Shown in pieces: positions 26,929-36,830 of a DNA stretch of 64,000 bases. This DNA comes from a bacterium. GTDB taxonomy: Bacteria > Krumholzibacteriota > Krumholzibacteriia > LZORAL124-64-63. Location of the stretch: positions 372,001 through 436,000 of the forward strand of contig JADJCK010000001.1 in the NCBI GenBank assembly GCA_016703265.1, read 5' to 3'. The position numbers and the translations under genes are program-made. The notes beneath the pieces are model-generated. The model was not told the DNA's origin and did no database searches. It saw only the letters and a list, made by a program, of their open reading frames with translations. Position 1 is the stretch's first letter; every line of letters starts with the position of its first letter.

Positions 26929-28974
26929 CTAGCCCTTCAGGCTCAGGTAGACGAAGAACACCGCCACGCCCACGGTGAACGACCAGGCGTAGAACCGGAC
27001 CAGGCCGTTCTGCAACAGCCTCAGGAGCGAGCCGATCACCGCCACGACGAGCGCCGATCCGTTGACCAGCAGCCCGTCGATCACGCCGGCGTCGACACCC
27101 TTCCAGAGCACTGTCTTCGACAGCCGGAAGCCCGGCCGGATGAAGGCGCCCTGGTAGGCCTCGTCCACGTAGTACTTGTTCAGGAGCACGCGGTACGGCC
27201 AGCCGCCGGCCAGGCCGCGCACGGCGTCGGCCACCTTCGTGCGCCGCGAGTAGACGATGAAACCGAGCGTCAGGCCGAGCAGCCCCCAGGCCAGCGAGGC
27301 CGCCGCAAGGCCGCGCTCGAGGGCGACGTGGCCGCCGCCGTGTGCTTCGGCTGCGCCATGGGCGGCCGCCACGCCATGGGCCAGCGCCTCGCCACCGTGC
27401 GTCGCCGCCGCCGCCACTTCGTGGCCGCCACCGGCGAACACGGGCGCCAGCCAATGCTCGAAGTGGTTCGCGCCGCCCAGGAAGGCCGGCCAGCCGATCC
27501 AGCCGCCGACCACCGACAGTACCGCCAGCACGACCAGCGGCAGCGTCATCGACAGCGGTGATTCGTGGATGTGGTGCCGCACCTCGTGGCTGGCGCGGTT
27601 CTCGCCGTGGAAGGTCAGCACGACCAGGCGCATCATGTAGAACGCCGTGAGGCCCGCCACCAGGAAGGCCACGGCCCACAGGGTGATGCCGCCACCGTCG
27701 CTGCTGAACGCCTTCCAGAGGATCTCGTCCTTGGAGAAGAAGCCGGCCAGTGGGAACACGCCGGCGATGGCGAAGGTTCCGGCCAGGAAGGTCCAGAACG
27801 TGATCGGCAGCTTCTTCGCCAGCCCGCCCATCACGCGCATGTCCTGCTCGCCGCTCATGGCGTGGATCACCGAGCCCGAACCGAGGAAGAGCAGCGCCTT
27901 GAAGAAGGCGTGCGTCATCACGTGGAAGATGCCAGCCGCGAAGGCGCCCAGGCCGCAGGCCATGACCATGTAGCCCAGCTGGCTGACCGTGGAATAGGCC
28001 AGCACCTTCTTGATGTCGTTCTGCGTCATGGCGATGGTGGCCGCCACGATGGCCGTCGCCGCGCCGACGACGGTCACGACATGCATCGCCGTCGGCGAGA
28101 GCACGTACAGGAAGTTCATGCGCGCGATCATGTAGACGCCGGCCGTCACCATCGTGGCGGCGTGGATGAGCGCGCTGACGGGCGTCGGGCCGGCCATGGC
28201 GTCGGGCAGCCAGATGTAGAGCGGGATCTGCGCCGACTTGCCGGTGGCGCCCACGAACAGCAGCAGGGCGATGGCGGTGGCCGCCGGCGCCAGGGCCGCC
28301 GCGTGGTGCTGCATGGTGCGGAAGCTGAACAGGCCCTCGCCCGCGCCCAGGTGCGGCAGCAGCGTGACGCCCAGCAGGAAGGTGCCGATCAGGAAGCCGA
28401 AGTCGCCGATGCGATTGACCACGAAGGCCTTCTTGCCGGCGATCGCGTTCGCTTCCTCGTTGAACCAGAAGCTGATCAGCAGGTACGAGCAGAGTCCTAC
28501 GCCTTCCCAGCCCACGAACAGCATGAGCAGGTTCTCGCCCAGCACCAGCGTCATCATCGCGAAGATGAAAAGGTTCAGGTACGTGAAGAATCGCTGGAAG
28601 CCCTTGTCATGGGACATGTACCCCAGCGAGTAGATGTGGATCAGCAGGCCCACGCCGGTGACGATGAGGGCCATCACGCCGCTCAGCGGATCGAGGGCGA
28701 AGCCCAGGTCCACGTGCAGCGGGCCGTAGCCGAGCCAGGGCGCCACGATGTCGGTCAGCAGGCGCGCGTCGGCCGGCATCGAGACCAGCCGCAGGAACGC
28801 CACGACCGACAGCACGAAGCTGAGGCCCACCGCTCCGCAGGCGATGGCGCCAACCGCCGGCCTCGGCAGGCGGCGGTTCAGCAGGCCGTTGATCGCGGCC
28901 CCCAGCAGGGGCAGCAGCACGATCCAGCGCAGCAGGCTGTCCTGGACGACGTTTTCCGTTACGGGACTGTGCAC
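26929..28974 (-). CDS. nuoL: NADH-quinone oxidoreductase subunit L
   Basis: The 681-residue protein is the distal antiporter-like subunit of complex I. PLYIWLPDAMAGPTPVSALIHAATMV and KKVLAYSTVSQLGYMVMA-type segments carry the proton channel residues. An insertion rich in His, Gly and Ala (around residues 515-545, e.g. AHGVAAAHGAAEAHGG) interrupts the C-terminal part just before the lateral-helix region. This looks like a lineage-specific loop. Four bases separate it from nuoK. Confidence 0.95.
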   Translation of the reverse strand: MHSPVTENVVQDSLLRWIVLLPLLGAAINGLLNRRLPRPAVGAIACGAVGLSFVLSVVAFLRLVSMPADARLLTDIVAPWLGYGPLHVDLGFALDPLSGVMALIVTGVGLLIHIYSLGYMSHDKGFQRFFTYLNLFIFAMMTLVLGENLLMLFVGWEGVGLCSYLLISFWFNEEANAIAGKKAFVVNRIGDFGFLIGTFLLGVTLLPHLGAGEGLFSFRTMQHHAAALAPAATAIALLLFVGATGKSAQIPLYIWLPDAMAGPTPVSALIHAATMVTAGVYMIARMNFLYVLSPTAMHVVTVVGAATAIVAATIAMTQNDIKKVLAYSTVSQLGYMVMACGLGAFAAGIFHVMTHAFFKALLFLGSGSVIHAMSGEQDMRVMGGLAKKLPITFWTFLAGTFAIAGVFPLAGFFSKDEILWKAFSSDGGGITLWAVAFLVAGLTAFYMMRLVVLTFHGENRASHEVRHHIHESPLSMTLPLVVLAVLSVVGGWIGWPAFLGGANHFEHWLAPVFAGGGHEVAAAATHGGEALAHGVAAAHGAAEAHGGGHVALERGLAAASLAWGLLGLTLGFIVYSRRTKVADAVRGLAGGWPYRVLLNKYYVDEAYQGAFIRPGFRLSKTVLWKGVDAGVIDGLLVNGSALVVAVIGSLLRLLQNGLVRFYAWSFTVGVAVFFVYLSLKG

Positions 28975-28978
28975 GGCG

Positions 28979-29284
28979 TCACTCCATCAGGGACTTGAGT
29001 TCGTCGACATCGACCGTCCGGCGGCGCCGGTAGATCTCCACGAGGATCGCCAGGCCGATGGCGGCCTCGGCGGCAGCCACCGCGAAATTCATCAGCACGA
29101 AGACATGGCCGCCGGCGTCACCGTGGTGACGGCTGAAGGCGGCGAACACGATGTTCACGGCGCTGAGCATCAGCTCGATGCACATGAGCATGACGATCGC
29201 ATTGCGGCGCACGACGAAACCGGCCATGCCGGTGACGAACACGGCAGCCGCCAGCGCCAGGCAGTGGTTCAGGCTCACGACCAC
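28979..29284 (-). CDS. nuoK: NADH-quinone oxidoreductase subunit K
   Basis: The 101-residue protein has three hydrophobic segments and the conserved glutamates in MLMCIELMLSAVN and AAAEAAIGLAILV, which are essential for proton transfer in NuoK. The GTG at 29284 (with AAGGAA upstream) gives the usual length. A second GTG at 29278, overlapping the nuoJ stop as GTGA, would give 99 residues. The frame is open further upstream only as a shadow of nuoJ. Confidence 0.92.
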   Translation of the reverse strand: MVVSLNHCLALAAAVFVTGMAGFVVRRNAIVMLMCIELMLSAVNIVFAAFSRHHGDAGGHVFVLMNFAVAAAEAAIGLAILVEIYRRRRTVDVDELKSLME

Positions 29285-29787
29285 GGCATTTTCCTTTCCC
29301 CCTGGCCCAGGGCCAGTGCGCCGATGATCGCCACCAGCAGCACGATCGAGATCAGCTCGAACGCCAGCAGGTACCGGCCGAGCAGGAGCGTCGCCACCTG
29401 TGAAGGCGATCCGAAGCCGGCCGGCACCGCCGGGAACGGCTCGGCGCCGCGCTGCCCCAGCCAGCCCAGCACGAGCACGAGCACGGCCAGCGGCGGGATG
29501 GCCACGGCGGGCCACAGCGGCAGCGCCATGCGCTTGCGCTCACCCTCCATGATCGGGCCCTGCAGCATCATGATGACGAACAGGAACAGCACCATGATCG
29601 CGCCCGCGTAGACCAGCACCTGCATGATCGCCAGGAAGGGCGCAGCCAGGACCGCGAACACGCCGGAGGCGGCGATGAAGGCGAACACCAGCCACAGCGC
29701 GGCCACGACCGCGCTGCGCTGCAGCACCATCATCACCCCGCCCAGCAGCATCAGCGCGCCGCAGGTCCAGAACAGGAAAGCCTCCAT
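29275..29787 (-). CDS. nuoJ: NADH-quinone oxidoreductase subunit J
   Basis: The 170-residue membrane protein has five hydrophobic segments. LVYAGAIMVLFLFVIMML is the NuoJ helix with the characteristic pi-bulge glycine region. It overlaps the nuoK start and follows nuoI by 18 bases. Confidence 0.93.
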   Translation of the reverse strand: MEAFLFWTCGALMLLGGVMMVLQRSAVVAALWLVFAFIAASGVFAVLAAPFLAIMQVLVYAGAIMVLFLFVIMMLQGPIMEGERKRMALPLWPAVAIPPLAVLVLVLGWLGQRGAEPFPAVPAGFGSPSQVATLLLGRYLLAFELISIVLLVAIIGALALGQGERKMPWS

Positions 29788-29805
29788 CGGTCGTCCTTTC
29801 GCGGG

Positions 29806-30312
29806 TCAGCGCGTCCCGTCGGTCCGGTTGTGGAGCAGGAATTCCTTGTCCACGATGAACTTGTCACGATGATCGGCGGCGATCTCGTAGATCCCCGTGT
29901 CCAGGCGGATGGCATCGCACGGACAGGCCTCTTCGCACAGGCCGCAGTACACGCACCGCAGCAGGTCGATGTCGAAGATGGCCGGGTACTTCTCGATGGT
30001 CGGGTCGTCGCTCTCGGCCGCCGTGATGTGGATGCAGTCGGCCGGGCAGTACGTCGAGCACATCTGGCAGGCCACGCAACGCGGCGTGCCGTCCTCGCGC
30101 TGCATCAGCCGGTGCCGCCCGCGGAAGCGGTCGCCGTAGACGCGCTTCTCCTCGGGGTACTGCATGGTCGGCATGTCGCCGGTGTGGAAGATGTTGTGGA
30201 TCAGGTGCCGGCCCGTGACGGCAAGCCCCTTCACCACCTCCCACAGGTAGATCGACTCGAGCAGCGAGCGCCGCTTGTCCGTCGATCCCTTGGCCAGTCC
30301 TTTGAAGCTCAT
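29806..30312 (-). CDS. nuoI: NADH-quinone oxidoreductase subunit I
   Basis: The 168-residue ferredoxin-like subunit carries two [4Fe-4S] motifs, CVACQMCSTYCPADCI and CVYCGLCEEACPCDAI, corresponding to clusters N6a and N6b near the quinone site. It lies one base after nuoH. Confidence 0.96.
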   Translation of the reverse strand: MSFKGLAKGSTDKRRSLLESIYLWEVVKGLAVTGRHLIHNIFHTGDMPTMQYPEEKRVYGDRFRGRHRLMQREDGTPRCVACQMCSTYCPADCIHITAAESDDPTIEKYPAIFDIDLLRCVYCGLCEEACPCDAIRLDTGIYEIAADHRDKFIVDKEFLLHNRTDGTR

Positions 30313-30313
30313 G

Positions 30314-31597
30314 TCATTTCCCGCTTCCGACCGCCGCCACGACCAGCGCGGTCACCACAAGGTTGGCCAGCCCCAGGGGCAGCATCACTTTCCAGCCCAG
30401 GCGCATCAGCTGGTCATAGCGGAAGCGCGGCAGGGTCCAGCGAACCCAGATGAACAGCCAGGCGAAGAAGACGACCTTGCTGACGAAGGCGCCGACCTGG
30501 AACACCGTGGCGGCCACACTGGCGCCGGCCGGACCGATCTCCCACGGCCGCAGCAGCAGCGCGCCGGCAGCGAGCGCCGCCGTGACCAGCCAGAGCCCGG
30601 CGCCGAGCACCGGCTCGCGGTCGCGCGCATCGCCGAACTTGCCCTTCTCGCGCTGCACGCGGCGCAGGAACAGCACGGCGAACAGGAGGCTGACGGCGAT
30701 GATCGCCAGCAGCATGACCACCAGGAGCACACCGGCGTGCTGTTCGAGGGCCGGACGCGGCAGCCACGGGATCTGGTAGCCGCCGAAGTAGAGCGCGCTG
30801 ATCATCGCCGCACCCACGACCATGTGGCAGTACTCGGCCATGAAGAACAGCGCGAACTTCAGCGAGCTGTATTCCAGGTGGTAGCCGGCGACGATTTCCG
30901 ACTCGCCTTCGGGCAGGTCGAACGGGTTGCGGTTCGTCTCGGCGTAGACCGAGGTGATGAACAGGATGAAGCCGAGGGGCTGCAGCACGACGCCCCAGCG
31001 GGGCAGGAATCCGAACAGCAGCTCGCCCTGCCCGGCCACGATGTCCGTCAGGCGCAGGCTGCCGAAGATCAGCATCAGGCCCATGATGGCCAGGCCCATG
31101 CTGATCTCGTAGCTGATCATCTGGGCCGTGGCCCGGATGCCGCCGAGGAACGTGAACTTGTTGTTGGCCGCCCAGCCCGCCAGCACGATGCCGTAGGTGC
31201 CGAGGCTGGCCACCGCGAGCACGTAGAGCAGGCCCACCTGCAGGTCGGCCACGACCAGCGGGAACCGCTTGCCGCCGATCTCCAGGTAGTCGCCGAACGG
31301 GATCACCGCGTAGGTGCTGACCGCCACCGTCATGACCAGCCACGGCGCCAGGTTGTACAGCGCGCGGTGCCGGCCGGTCGGCGCGATGTCTTCCTTGAAG
31401 ACCAGCTTGAGCACGTCGGCGATCGGATGCACCAGGCCGGCCAGCCGCACGCCGCCGATGGAGGCGCGGTTGGGCCCGGTGCGGTCCTGGATGTAGGCGG
31501 CGCCCTTGCGCTCGGCCCAGATGAGCGCCGGCACCATGCCCATGATCAGCAGGAACATGAACACGATCTTGGCCAGCGAGATGAGCACGATGTCCAT
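30314..31597 (-). CDS. nuoH: NADH-quinone oxidoreductase subunit H
   Basis: The 427-residue membrane protein forms part of the quinone-binding cavity. AERKGAAYIQDRTGPNR and the ETNRNPFDLPEGESEIVAGY loop are NuoH hallmarks. It is about 100 residues longer than E. coli NuoH (325). The additional length lies mainly in segments after residue 265, including KGKFGDARDREPVL. Its ATG overlaps the nuoG stop by one base. Confidence 0.95.
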   Translation of the reverse strand: MDIVLISLAKIVFMFLLIMGMVPALIWAERKGAAYIQDRTGPNRASIGGVRLAGLVHPIADVLKLVFKEDIAPTGRHRALYNLAPWLVMTVAVSTYAVIPFGDYLEIGGKRFPLVVADLQVGLLYVLAVASLGTYGIVLAGWAANNKFTFLGGIRATAQMISYEISMGLAIMGLMLIFGSLRLTDIVAGQGELLFGFLPRWGVVLQPLGFILFITSVYAETNRNPFDLPEGESEIVAGYHLEYSSLKFALFFMAEYCHMVVGAAMISALYFGGYQIPWLPRPALEQHAGVLLVVMLLAIIAVSLLFAVLFLRRVQREKGKFGDARDREPVLGAGLWLVTAALAAGALLLRPWEIGPAGASVAATVFQVGAFVSKVVFFAWLFIWVRWTLPRFRYDQLMRLGWKVMLPLGLANLVVTALVVAAVGSGK

Positions 31598-33120
31598 CAG
31601 GCTTCCCCCCCGGGCAGCGCGCCGTCCTGCGGCAGCCGGTCAAGGTCCAGGGTCGGTGCCAGGGCGGCGCCGGCGCCCGCGCGCAGCGCCTTGAGGCTCG
31701 TCGGCGCCGCAGGGGCGCCGGCCGGAAGCATCTCGACCAGCACGCGCCAGTCCTCGCGCGCGTTGCCGGGCCGCGCCACCGCCTGGGCGAAGGGCTGCAG
31801 CCGTCCCTGCCGGTTGACGAACACGCCCGCCTTCTCGGCCCACATGGCGCCGGGCAGTACGAGTGCCGCCGCGCGGGCCGTGACGCCCAGGTGCGTGCCC
31901 AGGTAGACCACGTCGTCGCGGCCGGCCAGGGCCGCAGCCACTTCCGGCGCCGCGGCAGGGTCGCCCCCGTGCACGAGGATCGCGCCTCGCGCGGCGCGGA
32001 TCAGCGCCGCCAGTTCGGTCGCGCTGTGCTCGGCAAGGCCGGCCACGGCCAGGCCGCCCCGGTTCGGCGTGCGGTCGGCGGAGAGAAGGATGTCATCGCC
32101 CTTGCCGGTGTCGCTACCGGCCAGGCCGCCGCTGGTCGCAGCGGTGCCGGCCACCTGCCGGAGCAGCCAGAGCTCTTCCAGCGACTGGTGGGCGCTGCCG
32201 ATCACCAAAGCGAAACCGCCACCGCCCACACGGGCCAGGTGGTTCTTCACCTCGGCCCAGGCCACGACCTGCCCGTGCCACAGGGGCTCGGTCAGGCGAT
32301 CGACGGCGTGCACGGCCTTGTAGGTCAGGCGGCCTTCGTCGCACATCCACGAGCCGTTGACCTTCGCGTTGCGGCGCGGCTTCAGGCGGTAGATGCGCCC
32401 GGCCTCGTGATCGACGCGCACGTTGCAGCCAGTGGCGCAGCCGGGGCACACGCTGTCGGTCGACTTCAGCATCCAGACGCGCTTCTGGAACCGGAAATCG
32501 CGGCTGGTCAGGGCGCCCACCGGGCAGATGTCCACGGTGTTGACGGAATAGGCGTTGTCCAGCTGCCGGCCCGGCGCCACGCCGATCTCGGCGCGGTCGC
32601 CCCGGTTGAAGATGCCCAGTTCGCCGGTCTTCGTCACCTCGTTGCAGAAGCGCACGCAGCGACTGCAGAGCACACAGCGCTCCTTGTCGAGGATCACCTC
32701 GGGCCCGATCACCTGCGCCTTGGCCTTCAGCACCTTCTCGGACTGCGGCACCTGGCTGTCGTACAGGCCGTAGTCCATGTACTGGTTCTGCAGCCCGCAT
32801 TCGCCGGCCTGGTCGCAGATCGGGCAGTCGACCGGATGGTTGATCAGGTGCATCTCGAGGATCTGCTGCGACGCCTTGCGGACCTTCTCGCTGCGCGTCT
32901 GCACGACCATGCCTTCGCGCACGGTGGTGTTGCAGGCGATGGTCAGCTTGGGCATGCCCTCCACCTCGACCTGGCACAGCCGGCAGACGCCGGCGATGGA
33001 CAGGTCCGGGTGGTAGCAGAAGTGCGGCAACGCCTCGCCGCGCGCCAATCGGCAGGCGTCGAACAGCGAGGTGCCGTCGGCAACCTCGATCGCACTGCCG
33101 TCGATGGTCAGTCTGGCCAT
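31597..33120 (-). CDS. nuoG: NADH-quinone oxidoreductase subunit G (short form)
   Basis: The N-terminus holds the [2Fe-2S] site (HFCYHPDLSIAGVCRLCQVE), then the His-Cys site NHPVDCPICDQAGECGLQ and the [4Fe-4S] site CVLCSRCVRFCNE. The third site is CPGCATGCNVRV at the start of a molybdopterin-oxidoreductase-like domain. At 507 residues it is much shorter than E. coli NuoG (908). The molybdopterin-like domain is reduced to about 250 residues, and the extra His-Cys clusters needed for electron transfer are kept. Confidence 0.93.
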   Translation of the reverse strand: MARLTIDGSAIEVADGTSLFDACRLARGEALPHFCYHPDLSIAGVCRLCQVEVEGMPKLTIACNTTVREGMVVQTRSEKVRKASQQILEMHLINHPVDCPICDQAGECGLQNQYMDYGLYDSQVPQSEKVLKAKAQVIGPEVILDKERCVLCSRCVRFCNEVTKTGELGIFNRGDRAEIGVAPGRQLDNAYSVNTVDICPVGALTSRDFRFQKRVWMLKSTDSVCPGCATGCNVRVDHEAGRIYRLKPRRNAKVNGSWMCDEGRLTYKAVHAVDRLTEPLWHGQVVAWAEVKNHLARVGGGGFALVIGSAHQSLEELWLLRQVAGTAATSGGLAGSDTGKGDDILLSADRTPNRGGLAVAGLAEHSATELAALIRAARGAILVHGGDPAAAPEVAAALAGRDDVVYLGTHLGVTARAAALVLPGAMWAEKAGVFVNRQGRLQPFAQAVARPGNAREDWRVLVEMLPAGAPAAPTSLKALRAGAGAALAPTLDLDRLPQDGALPGGEA

Positions 33121-33124
33121 GGGC

Positions 33125-34447
33125 TCACTCCTGCTCGCCGCGCGGCCAGCGGCTCTCGGCCGCGACCGGGGTCTGGTCCTGGATGAGGGCCTCGAATTCG
33201 CCGCGGAACTTCGCCAGGAAGCTGCGCATGGGCATCACGGCCGCGTCGGACAGCGGGCAGATGGTGAGCCCGGCCATGCCCGAGCAGACGTGCTCTATGC
33301 GCTCGAGGTCTTCGGGCGTGCCTTCGCCGCGCCGCAGCTTCTTGACCAGCCTGTGCAGCCAGCCCGTGCCTTCGCGGCAGGGCGTGCACTGCCCGCAGCT
33401 CTCGTCCCAGTAGAAATGCATCAGCACCTGGATCAGTTCAACCATGTCGCAGCGCTTCGGGATGATGATCATGCCGCCCGAGCCGAGCATGGTTCCCGCC
33501 GAGCCGAGCGACTCGTAGTCCAGGTTGCAGTTCATGATCTCGTCCGCCGGCAGCACCGGAACCGAACTGCCGCCGACGATGACGGCCTTCAGTTCCTCGC
33601 CGTCGGCCATGCCGCCGAGCACGTCGTTGAAGAACGTGCGGAACGGCATGCCCAGCGGGATCTCGTAGACGCCCGGCCTCTTGACCGGTCCGCTGACCGA
33701 GAACAGCTTCGTGCCCGGCGACTTCTCGGTGCCGAACGCGCGATAGGCCGCAGCGCCGTTCATGATGATCCAGGGCACCGAGGCCACCGACTCGACGTTG
33801 TTGACGATGGTCGGCTTCTTCAGGAAGCCGGACACCGCGGGGAACGGCGGCTTGATGCTCGGCTGGCCCTTGCGGCCCTCGACCGAATTGATCAGTCCCG
33901 TTTCCTCGCCGCAGATGTAGGCGCCGGCGCCCTTGTGCACGATCAGGTCGAGGTTGTAGCCGCTGCCGAGGATGTTCTTCCCCAGGTACCCCGCGGCATA
34001 GCACTCGTCGACGGCCTTCTGCACGCGGTCGATGAGCCAGCCGAATTCGCCGCGGATGTAGATGAAGCCGAGGCTCGCCCGCACCGCGAAACAGCTGATG
34101 ATGGTGCCTTCGATGGTCTGGTGCGGGTCGTAGTCCAGGAGAAAGCGGTCCTTGAACGTGCCCGGCTCGCTCTCGTCGGCATTGACGAAGAAGTAGACCT
34201 GCTCGGCGGCCTGGGGCACGAAGCCCCACTTGGTTCCCGTCGGGAAGCCGGCGCCGCCGCGACCGCGAAGACCGGATTCCTTGACCACCGCCTGCACTTC
34301 GGCCGGCTGCATGCCGCCCAGCACCCTGCGCAGGGCCTGGTAGCCGCCTTCCTTCTCGTAGACGGCCAGGCGGTGGCCGTCGGTGCGGCCGAACCGCGCC
34401 GACAGCAGCTTCGGCCCGCTCGGGCCGACGACGCCGTTGTGGTTCAA
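33125..34447 (-). CDS. nuoF: NADH-quinone oxidoreductase subunit F
   Basis: This subunit binds NADH, FMN and the N3 cluster. The NADH/FMN segments are GLRGRGGAGFPTGTKWGF and YICGEETGLINSVEGRKGQP. The cluster motif is ESCGQCTPCREGT with a distal cysteine near AGLTICPLSD. The TTG at 34447, just after the nuoE stop, gives 440 residues as in other NuoF proteins. An ATG at 34519 in the same frame adds 24 residues antiparallel to nuoE coding sequence and is less likely. The start remains the least certain in the operon. Confidence 0.92.
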   Translation of the reverse strand: MNHNGVVGPSGPKLLSARFGRTDGHRLAVYEKEGGYQALRRVLGGMQPAEVQAVVKESGLRGRGGAGFPTGTKWGFVPQAAEQVYFFVNADESEPGTFKDRFLLDYDPHQTIEGTIISCFAVRASLGFIYIRGEFGWLIDRVQKAVDECYAAGYLGKNILGSGYNLDLIVHKGAGAYICGEETGLINSVEGRKGQPSIKPPFPAVSGFLKKPTIVNNVESVASVPWIIMNGAAAYRAFGTEKSPGTKLFSVSGPVKRPGVYEIPLGMPFRTFFNDVLGGMADGEELKAVIVGGSSVPVLPADEIMNCNLDYESLGSAGTMLGSGGMIIIPKRCDMVELIQVLMHFYWDESCGQCTPCREGTGWLHRLVKKLRRGEGTPEDLERIEHVCSGMAGLTICPLSDAAVMPMRSFLAKFRGEFEALIQDQTPVAAESRWPRGEQE

Positions 34448-34448
34448 C

Positions 34449-35006
34449 TCAGTCCACCCCTTCCCGGTCGGTGTCGGCCCGCGGCACGACGCCGCGGCGC
34501 AGGCTCTCCAGGAGCGCATCGGCCTTGGCCGGCGTCACGTTCTCGTACAGGTGCGTGCCCAGCTGCAGGCAGGGGCCCATGCCGCAGGCGCCCAGGCACT
34601 CGGCGCCCTCGATCTGGAACTGGCCGTCGGCGGTGCGCCCGCCCAGCTTAACGCCCAGGCGTTCCTCGAGGTGACGGATCAGCGGCCGGGCGCCCATGAT
34701 GTGGCAGGAGATGTTGTGGCACACCTGCAGGGTGTGCTTCGCCTGCGGCGTGTCGCGGAACATGGTGTAGAAGGTCAACACCTCGTTCACGCGCGCATGG
34801 GTGACGTCCAGCTTCTCGACCATCAGGTCGACGCCGCCGGGCGGGACCCAGCCCAGCTCGTCCATGATCACCCACAGGCAGGGCATCAACGCGCTGGCCT
34901 TGGTCGGGTAGCGCGCCGCCAGGGCGTCGATGCGTGCCAATGCTCCGGGCGAAAGCGCGAAGCCGGGCGTGCCGTCCATGGGCAGTTCTTGCATGGGCTT
35001 GGTCAT
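34449..35006 (-). CDS. nuoE: NADH-quinone oxidoreductase subunit E
   Basis: The 185-residue thioredoxin-like subunit carries the N1a [2Fe-2S] cluster ligands in QVCHNISCHIMG (C and C four residues apart) and AECLGACGMGPC. The N-terminal helix region (KASALMPCLWVIMDELGWVP) matches NuoE. Confidence 0.94.
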   Translation of the reverse strand: MTKPMQELPMDGTPGFALSPGALARIDALAARYPTKASALMPCLWVIMDELGWVPPGGVDLMVEKLDVTHARVNEVLTFYTMFRDTPQAKHTLQVCHNISCHIMGARPLIRHLEERLGVKLGGRTADGQFQIEGAECLGACGMGPCLQLGTHLYENVTPAKADALLESLRRGVVPRADTDREGVD

Positions 35007-35033
35007 CGGTTCAAGGCCTCCAGGCGCTTGCCG

Positions 35034-36761
35034 TCAGCGGTCCAGCTCGCCGGCGATGATGTTCAGGCTGCCCAGGGTCGCGATGGCGTCGGGAATCATC
35101 GCGCCTTCGATCATGAACGCATACGCCGAGAAGATCGGGAAACAGGGCGGCCGCACCTTCAGGCGGTACGGGTGCCCGCTGCCGTCCGAGACGGCGTAGA
35201 ACCCGAGCTCGCCGTTGGCGCCTTCGCCGAACCCGTAGGCTTCGCCCGCCGGCACCTGGATGCCCTCGTAGACGAGCTTGAACTGGTTCATGACCCCCTC
35301 GATGCTCTGGTACACGTTGCGCTTGGGCGGCAGCGTGATGGCGCGGTCGTCCAGGTTGACCGGCCCGCCCGGCAGCTTGTCCAGCGCCTGCAGCACGATC
35401 GAACGGCTCTGCACCATCTCGGCCATGCGCACCATGATGCGGTCCTGCGTGTCGCCCGCGGTGCCGGTCGGGATCTCGAACTCGTAGTTTTCGTAGCCGG
35501 AGTACGGCGCCGTCTTGCGCAGGTCCCAGGCCAGGCCCGTGGCGCGCAGGCAGGGCCCGGTGAAGCCGAAGCTCAGCGCGTCGGCCTGGCTGATGGCCCC
35601 CACCCCGACCGTGCGGTCGAGGAAGATGCGGTTGCGCGCGATCAGCTTCATCACTTCGCCATGGGCCACCATCAGGTCGTTCAGCTTGGAACGGACCTCG
35701 GCCCCGAACTCGGGATAGAGGTCATGGCTCAGCCCGCCGATGCGCGCGTAGTTCGTCGTCAGCCGCGAGCCGCACAGCTTCTCCAGCGATTCGTACAGGC
35801 TCTCGCGGATGTTGTAGAGGTACCAGTAGTTCGTCAGCGCGCCGATATCGACCAGGTTCGCGCACACGCAGACCAGGTGGTCGATGATGCGCGAGAGTTC
35901 GCTGACGATGACGCGGATCGCCTGGCAGCGCGGCGTCACCTCCACGCCCAGCAGCTTCTCCACCGCGGCGGCATAGATCGAATTGTTGAGCATGGCCGAG
36001 CAGTAGTTGAGCCGGTCGGTGTAGGGCATCACCTGCGCCCAGGTGTGGTCCTCGGCTTCCTTCTCGAAGCAGCGGTGGATGTAACCGATTTCCGTGCGAG
36101 CCTCGAGGATAATCTCGCCGTCGAGCAGCATCTCGGCGCGCAGGGCGCCGTGCATGGCCGGGTGCGACGGGCCGATGTTCACCGTCAGCAGGTCGCTCGG
36201 GTGCACCTCGTCGCTCACGCCGCCGGCCCGCGCCGCCATGGCCGAGGCGCGGCGCGCCGCGCGCGTGATGTCCTCGTCCGCGAACAGGTGCTCGGGCTCG
36301 GAACACTCCTGGCCCTGCTCGATCGGGTAGTCCTTGCGCAGGGCATGGCCCTCGAACTGGTGATGGCAGAGGATGCGCCGCAGGTCGGGATGGCCGCTGA
36401 ACGGCACGCCCAGCAGGTCGTACACCTCGCGCTCGTGCCAGTCGGCGCTGCGCCACAGGCCGGTGGCGGTGGGCACGGGCTGGTCCTCGGCCACGTCGAC
36501 CTTCACGCGCAGGCGCTGGTTGCGCGACCACGAGCGCAGCAGGTAGTTGATCTCGAAGCGTTCGCCGCGCGCGGGGAAATCGACGCCCGCGATATCCGAC
36601 AGCTGCTCGCAGCCCTCGGCCTCACGCAGGTGCGTCAGCACGTCGATCAGCCGGTCACGACCGACCGTCACCGTCTCGTCGCCGCGGTACGAGCCCGTCG
36701 CGAGGATGGCGTCGCCGAACTCCCTGCGCAGGCTGTCGACCAGCTTCTGGCTCATGCTCAT
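35034..36761 (-). CDS. nuoCD: Fused NADH-quinone oxidoreductase subunits C and D
   Basis: This 575-residue fusion has the NuoC domain at about residues 1-185 (WHEREVYDLLGVPFSGHPDLRRIL and FEGHALRKDYP). The NuoD domain follows from about 195 (NIGPSHPAMHGALR, the quinone-site loop, then CLRATGLAWDLRKTAPY, and the C-terminal GSLNIIAGELDR). C-D fusions are known in E. coli and others. The two domains are joined by a short linker (RAARRASAMAARAGG). The ATG at 36761 has only a weak GGGA binding site; a second ATG two codons later is possible. Confidence 0.95.
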   Translation of the reverse strand: MSMSQKLVDSLRREFGDAILATGSYRGDETVTVGRDRLIDVLTHLREAEGCEQLSDIAGVDFPARGERFEINYLLRSWSRNQRLRVKVDVAEDQPVPTATGLWRSADWHEREVYDLLGVPFSGHPDLRRILCHHQFEGHALRKDYPIEQGQECSEPEHLFADEDITRAARRASAMAARAGGVSDEVHPSDLLTVNIGPSHPAMHGALRAEMLLDGEIILEARTEIGYIHRCFEKEAEDHTWAQVMPYTDRLNYCSAMLNNSIYAAAVEKLLGVEVTPRCQAIRVIVSELSRIIDHLVCVCANLVDIGALTNYWYLYNIRESLYESLEKLCGSRLTTNYARIGGLSHDLYPEFGAEVRSKLNDLMVAHGEVMKLIARNRIFLDRTVGVGAISQADALSFGFTGPCLRATGLAWDLRKTAPYSGYENYEFEIPTGTAGDTQDRIMVRMAEMVQSRSIVLQALDKLPGGPVNLDDRAITLPPKRNVYQSIEGVMNQFKLVYEGIQVPAGEAYGFGEGANGELGFYAVSDGSGHPYRLKVRPPCFPIFSAYAFMIEGAMIPDAIATLGSLNIIAGELDR

Positions 36762-36830
36762 CCGTTCCCGTCGCGCGACGCACTGGCCGCGCGCTCAACT
36801 GGGGTAGACTAGACCCTCAAGCCATTGCCC

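Noticed and set aside
25405..29000. Long plus-strand frames antisense to nuoM, nuoL
   Set aside because: Shadow of membrane proteins; composition is His/Arg/Gln-rich and lacks start signals.
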